64,000 nucleotides of DNA, from positions 35,024,216 to 35,088,215 of the forward strand of contig OX388352.1 of assembly GCA_947579665.1 (NCBI GenBank). Reading direction: 5' to 3'. The notes beneath the pieces are model-generated. The model was not told the DNA's origin and ran no database searches. It saw only the letters and a list, made by a program, of their open reading frames with translations. The position numbers and the translations under genes were made by a program. This DNA is from Sympetrum striolatum (Eukaryota > Arthropoda > Insecta > Odonata > Libellulidae). Positions 60,831 through 64,000 of the stretch are shown piece after piece (positions within the stretch are counted from its first letter, which is position 1; the number at the start of each line of letters is the position of its first letter).

Positions 60831-61467
60831 TTTAATAAATTTTTATTTCTTATTAATGTATCAAAATTAAATTTTAGGATCTATTTTTTTTCAAACAAAT
60901 TTCCTTTTTTAAATATTAATTATTCTTCAATTATTTTATTTCTATACTTTGGGATTTATGTGGTGGTTACGCCAAAGCTGTAATTCCAAGTACGTACTAC
61001 AGACATGCCAAATTATGAAATATTTATTATTTTTTAAGGATGCTCATTGGTTTTTTACAATTTCTGAAAATATTTTAATCTTGTAAAATTATTATCAAAC
61101 ATCCTTTTCTATTTATCATGGTTCATAAGGTTTCTATTGATAAACAACAGAAGGAGTATAGGTAATCGGTTTAACTTATTGTTTTATACAGAGATAATAT
61201 TATGCCAAATAAAAAATCATTACAATACCACCTTTCATATTGACCTTTCAACAGAATGATAATAATTTTTTTTCTTCGGACTATATTTATCACGATTTAT
61301 ATTTTTCTCATCTGCATATGATGTTTGCTGCTGTAACACACGTAAAAGTTAAATGAAAATTCTGAATGTTTTTCAACTGAATACACATTTGTCTTTATAA
61401 TGACTCAACCAAAAATGTATCATTCTGAATATATAGTAGATCTAAGCATCATCCCGGTAGTACAAAC
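60831..61467. other. No gene recognised
   Basis: Very AT-rich. No supportable feature. Confidence 0.4.
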
Positions 61468-62345
61468 AATAACAAATATCGGGGATTAGGTAGTCGAAGA
61501 GGATACATGGAAGTAGTCCGTCAAGGGTGCATAAACTATTTCTGTTCAATTAATATTTAGATGATATCATTCAAAAAGCAAAAGCAACGACATTATTTGC
61601 ATAAGAAAAATGGAAAATCTGTTAACTACGTAAGATATGCGGACGGTACAGTCCAAACGCATGGAGATTATCTACAGAGAAGAGATATTAAAGTAATCAG
61701 GAAATGGGTAATGCTTATCTTTGAAAAATAGACTAAATTGGTGGTCATTTTACAGAAACCTCAGCAAGATCAAAAATGTATGTTTCATAAAACAGAAGTG
61801 CAAAGAATACATAGGTCTAAGTATCTTGAGACCAAGAAACTGACAGACAAACTAACAACTGCTCTGAAGAAATAAAGTCAAGAATAGGATAAGCAAGATC
61901 TTTTTTATGATAATGTACTATCATGAATCTTGGGAGTTGAAGAAAATTGATTCAAATAAGCAAGAGTCCTTGAAATTATGGCCGTGTATAAGAATTCGCA
62001 GAATTAGTTGGTTACAAAGATAGAGTTAGAAAAATGAGAAGGATGAAGAAAGAAATAAAGATATTTCATGGGCTAACAAAACAATATTAAATCAAGTTAC
62101 CTACAGTATTTTAAACATATTCTGTGGAATTATAAATATATATATACTATTATACATAATAATACAGGGAAAAGCACAAGAAAGAAGAAGGAATTCTTAG
62201 ATGGACAATAAGAATTATTGGCGTATATTCAAGTTCATAGATCTATCTTAGTTAAGCAACTCCGACAACCGAGATCACCACGATGATTGCAAAAATTCAT
62301 AGAGGAAATGAGACGTAAGGAAGAAGAAGTAGCTATAACTCAGAT
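61468..62345 (+). pseudogene. Heavily eroded non-LTR retrotransposon RT
   Basis: Plus-strand fragments in shifting frames give GLGSRRGYMEVVRQGC (RT motif B region, RQGC), VNYVRYADGTVQTHGDYLQR (motif C, YADD altered to YADG), SKYLETKKLTDKL, then GKSTRKKKEFLDGQ and a terminal TTMIAKIHRGNET with a stop, followed by GGAAGAAGAAG. Order and closing MIA.I..G.ET plus GAA-rich tail fit RTE- or R1-like elements. Many stops. It is much older than the LINE in the satellite. Confidence 0.65.
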
Positions 62346-62901
62346 TCTAATGTGGTAGTCTTTACCCAAATTCCCTTTTACTAAATTATTCAAAACTGTT
62401 GTTAGGAAAATTAAAAAATGAGGGACAAAGTTTATCGACATACCGAATTCAAAGGTATTAAACCTTTTTAAATAGCAAGGCATATTAAAAGAAAACAGTG
62501 CTCCCGGTCCCACTCCTTAATGTTCACGTATTAATTTATGCAACTATATTCATATAAAACTTGTAGGTTAAGAGTTCGTGATTATAATTCTGACTCTTCA
62601 AACTTAAGACATGAATTTCAATCATTAAATCGATATTGTACGTAGCTACTGATTCTTTACAATTCTCTCCTATCTTGAACTAACAATTAGCGATTATGGT
62701 AAATATATTCCTGACAGAAGCCTTTGCTTAAAAAAGTCATTACTGCAGATTGGTGTCCATAAAAGGCGCAAAAAATTAATGAAATTATATTAAATGTTAT
62801 ACATTCCTCTACATTTAGCGCATCAATTGGAACTATATGTTATATTCACCCTGCAAAGGACGAAAAAGAGCTAACAAGTTCCTTAGACATGCTGTACTTA
62901 C
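62346..62901. other. No gene recognised
   Basis: AT-rich interval upstream of the 61-nt exon donor. No supportable feature. Confidence 0.4.
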
Positions 62902-62962
62902 TTCAAATCGTGTGGTGGCTGTGAATTCAACTTTGAAGAATATTAGGGTTCTAAAACACTTC
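62902..62962 (-). CDS. 61-nt exon candidate (Q2 locus)
   Basis: Minus strand, acceptor TATGCTTTCTCCAG| and donor |GTAAGTACAGC frame exactly 61 nt, the same length as the candidate at 37,142-37,202. One frame is open as KCFRTLIFFKVEFTATTRFE. Its donor flank GTAAGTACA is the same as at the Q1 locus. Confidence 0.45.
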
Positions 62963-63109
62963 CTGGAGAAAGCATAAAACACACCTTTTCCACATGCACC
63001 TCTGAAGCACTGAATGAAGAAATAAATTTCAACTTATGTTAAACATTGAACTTTCCTCAAGTGGATTATTACGTACAATGGCTTACACACGCACATGAGA
63101 AGATATACC

Positions 63110-63520
63110 ACAGAAATCACGATCTTGAACACACTAAACATACTCACTCCATATCGGAAGATACTTATTACACATTTTAAAACACTTAAAATCAGATCTT
63201 CGTCTCAAACACCATTTCATTATAAGCACGAGGCGTTTACTCGGCCCCTTACCGCGCTTTTGGCTATTTTCGATCGTCTAGAAAAATCTGAAGTACGTAA
63301 GTAGCTTTTGAGTACCTATGGGTAATGCGAGGTCGCACTGATGTTATTCGTTTCGTTTCTGACAATGGCTATCATCGTGACCTCCAAAAAGTACCTGCTA
63401 CGTTTTCTTGTAGATGTTCTATTCATATTCAAGACCTCTGACGAATAGTTTTGCCCCTAAATTTCTCGAAGTGGAACTGTGAACACAGAGTCTTTTATCC
63501 TGTGAATACTTACTGAAATA
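63110..63520. promoter_or_regulatory. Q2: conserved intergenic module
   Basis: Paralogue of Q1 (37,430-37,870). Same block order: CACGAGGCG, GGCCCCTTACCGC, TCGTCTAGAAAAA followed by CTGAAGTACGTAAG, GCTACGTTTTCTTGTAG. As at Q1, it lies between a minus-strand 61-nt exon candidate and a plus-strand acceptor. Confidence 0.45.
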
Positions 63521-64000
63521 GCGGCTTTTGTGGATTTACTTGTCATCAGTTAAAACTCAGTTATTTATTTTGTGATTCCCGTAAGTGTGAATATGCGGAG
63601 TGTCAAAATGACAACAGTGCTATCAAATCAGTGCTAAAAGAATCGTTCACGCAAAAATGCCATGAATATGAATGACATTTTCAGCTGGATCTGCAGTTAA
63701 TCTTTCGAAATGTCATATTCTTCAAAGATATATTCATACCAGGGAAGCATGATTTAAAGTAAGTAGTTTATGTTTGATAAATTCTTTTGGTATAGAAAGT
63801 TTATCAGTGGTTCTTATTTATCTTATTTAAGGGTTCTTGTATAGGTAACAATATTGTAAATCATTTCAATCGATATACTGTGAATGTGACGTGTAATTTA
63901 TTTCCTTGCAGAAAATATATTGTGACGTGAGGCACAAGTGGGACAACATGATACAGAATGTTTTACGGGGCCATTGATATCTATTCTCCTTAATCTTTTG
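63521..64000 (+). other. Region after Q2 with donor- and acceptor-like sites
   Basis: A donor-like TTTAAA|GTAAGTAG at about 63,756 and an acceptor-like TATTTCCTTGCAG| ending at 63,911 mirror the layout between Q1 and the Z exon. The sequence after the acceptor, GTGACGTGAGGCACA, resembles ATGACGTGAAAGGACA at the start of the Z exon, but the frame meets a stop. The window ends in this unit. Confidence 0.35.

Overview
The window looks like animal nuclear DNA, most likely from an arthropod. It is AT-rich, holds no long intact ORF, and carries a mariner relic, Penelope-like elements (PLEs) with hammerhead ribozyme motifs, several non-LTR retrotransposon relics and spliceosomal GT..AG signals. The species cannot be named from what is visible.

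Layout. (1) Bases 1-27,477 are one head-to-tail satellite array, about 118 copies of a roughly 232-bp monomer. The array is a mosaic of larger duplicated blocks (16- and 7-monomer spacings, and a pair of multi-monomer blocks about 9.97 kb apart). Short ORFs inside it are by-products of the repeat. (2) A 5'-truncated, inactivated non-LTR retrotransposon (27,478-28,758) interrupts the array, which then resumes and decays to about 29,420. (3) From 29.4 to 64 kb is low-copy DNA with scattered mobile elements: a PLE with inverted terminal repeats (42.5-44.3 kb) and stray PLE ends (36.8 and 46.3 kb), a second GC-rich PLE relic (48.8-49.8 kb), a 497-bp internally deleted mariner (45.1-45.6 kb), a long foldback element (58.0-60.1 kb), an eroded RT relic (61.5-62.3 kb), tRNA-like SINE candidates and a possible solo LTR.

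Among these elements lie short exon-like segments that recur as diverged paralogues. Three CCAAT-containing modules end in a GTAAGT-type splice donor (P1 at 35.7-35.96 kb minus, P2 at 38.8-39.06 kb plus, P3 at 60.6-60.8 kb minus). A second conserved module pair (Q1 37.4-37.9 kb, Q2 63.1-63.5 kb) is flanked on the minus side by exon candidates of exactly 61 nt in both copies. Other families are four E exons, two inverted Z exons and two sets of tandem exons with 217-233 bp spacing (47.4-48.0 kb plus, 55.8-56.5 kb minus). My inference is a cluster of duplicated, fast-diverging genes built from very small exons, broken up by transposons. No member could be assigned to a known family.

Two diverged orphan monomers of the satellite lie at 55.34-55.77 kb, next to the minus-strand tandem exons and downstream of P3. 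The large array lies in the same relative position downstream of P1. This suggests, without proving, that the satellite grew from sequence at the 3' side of one of these paralogous loci.
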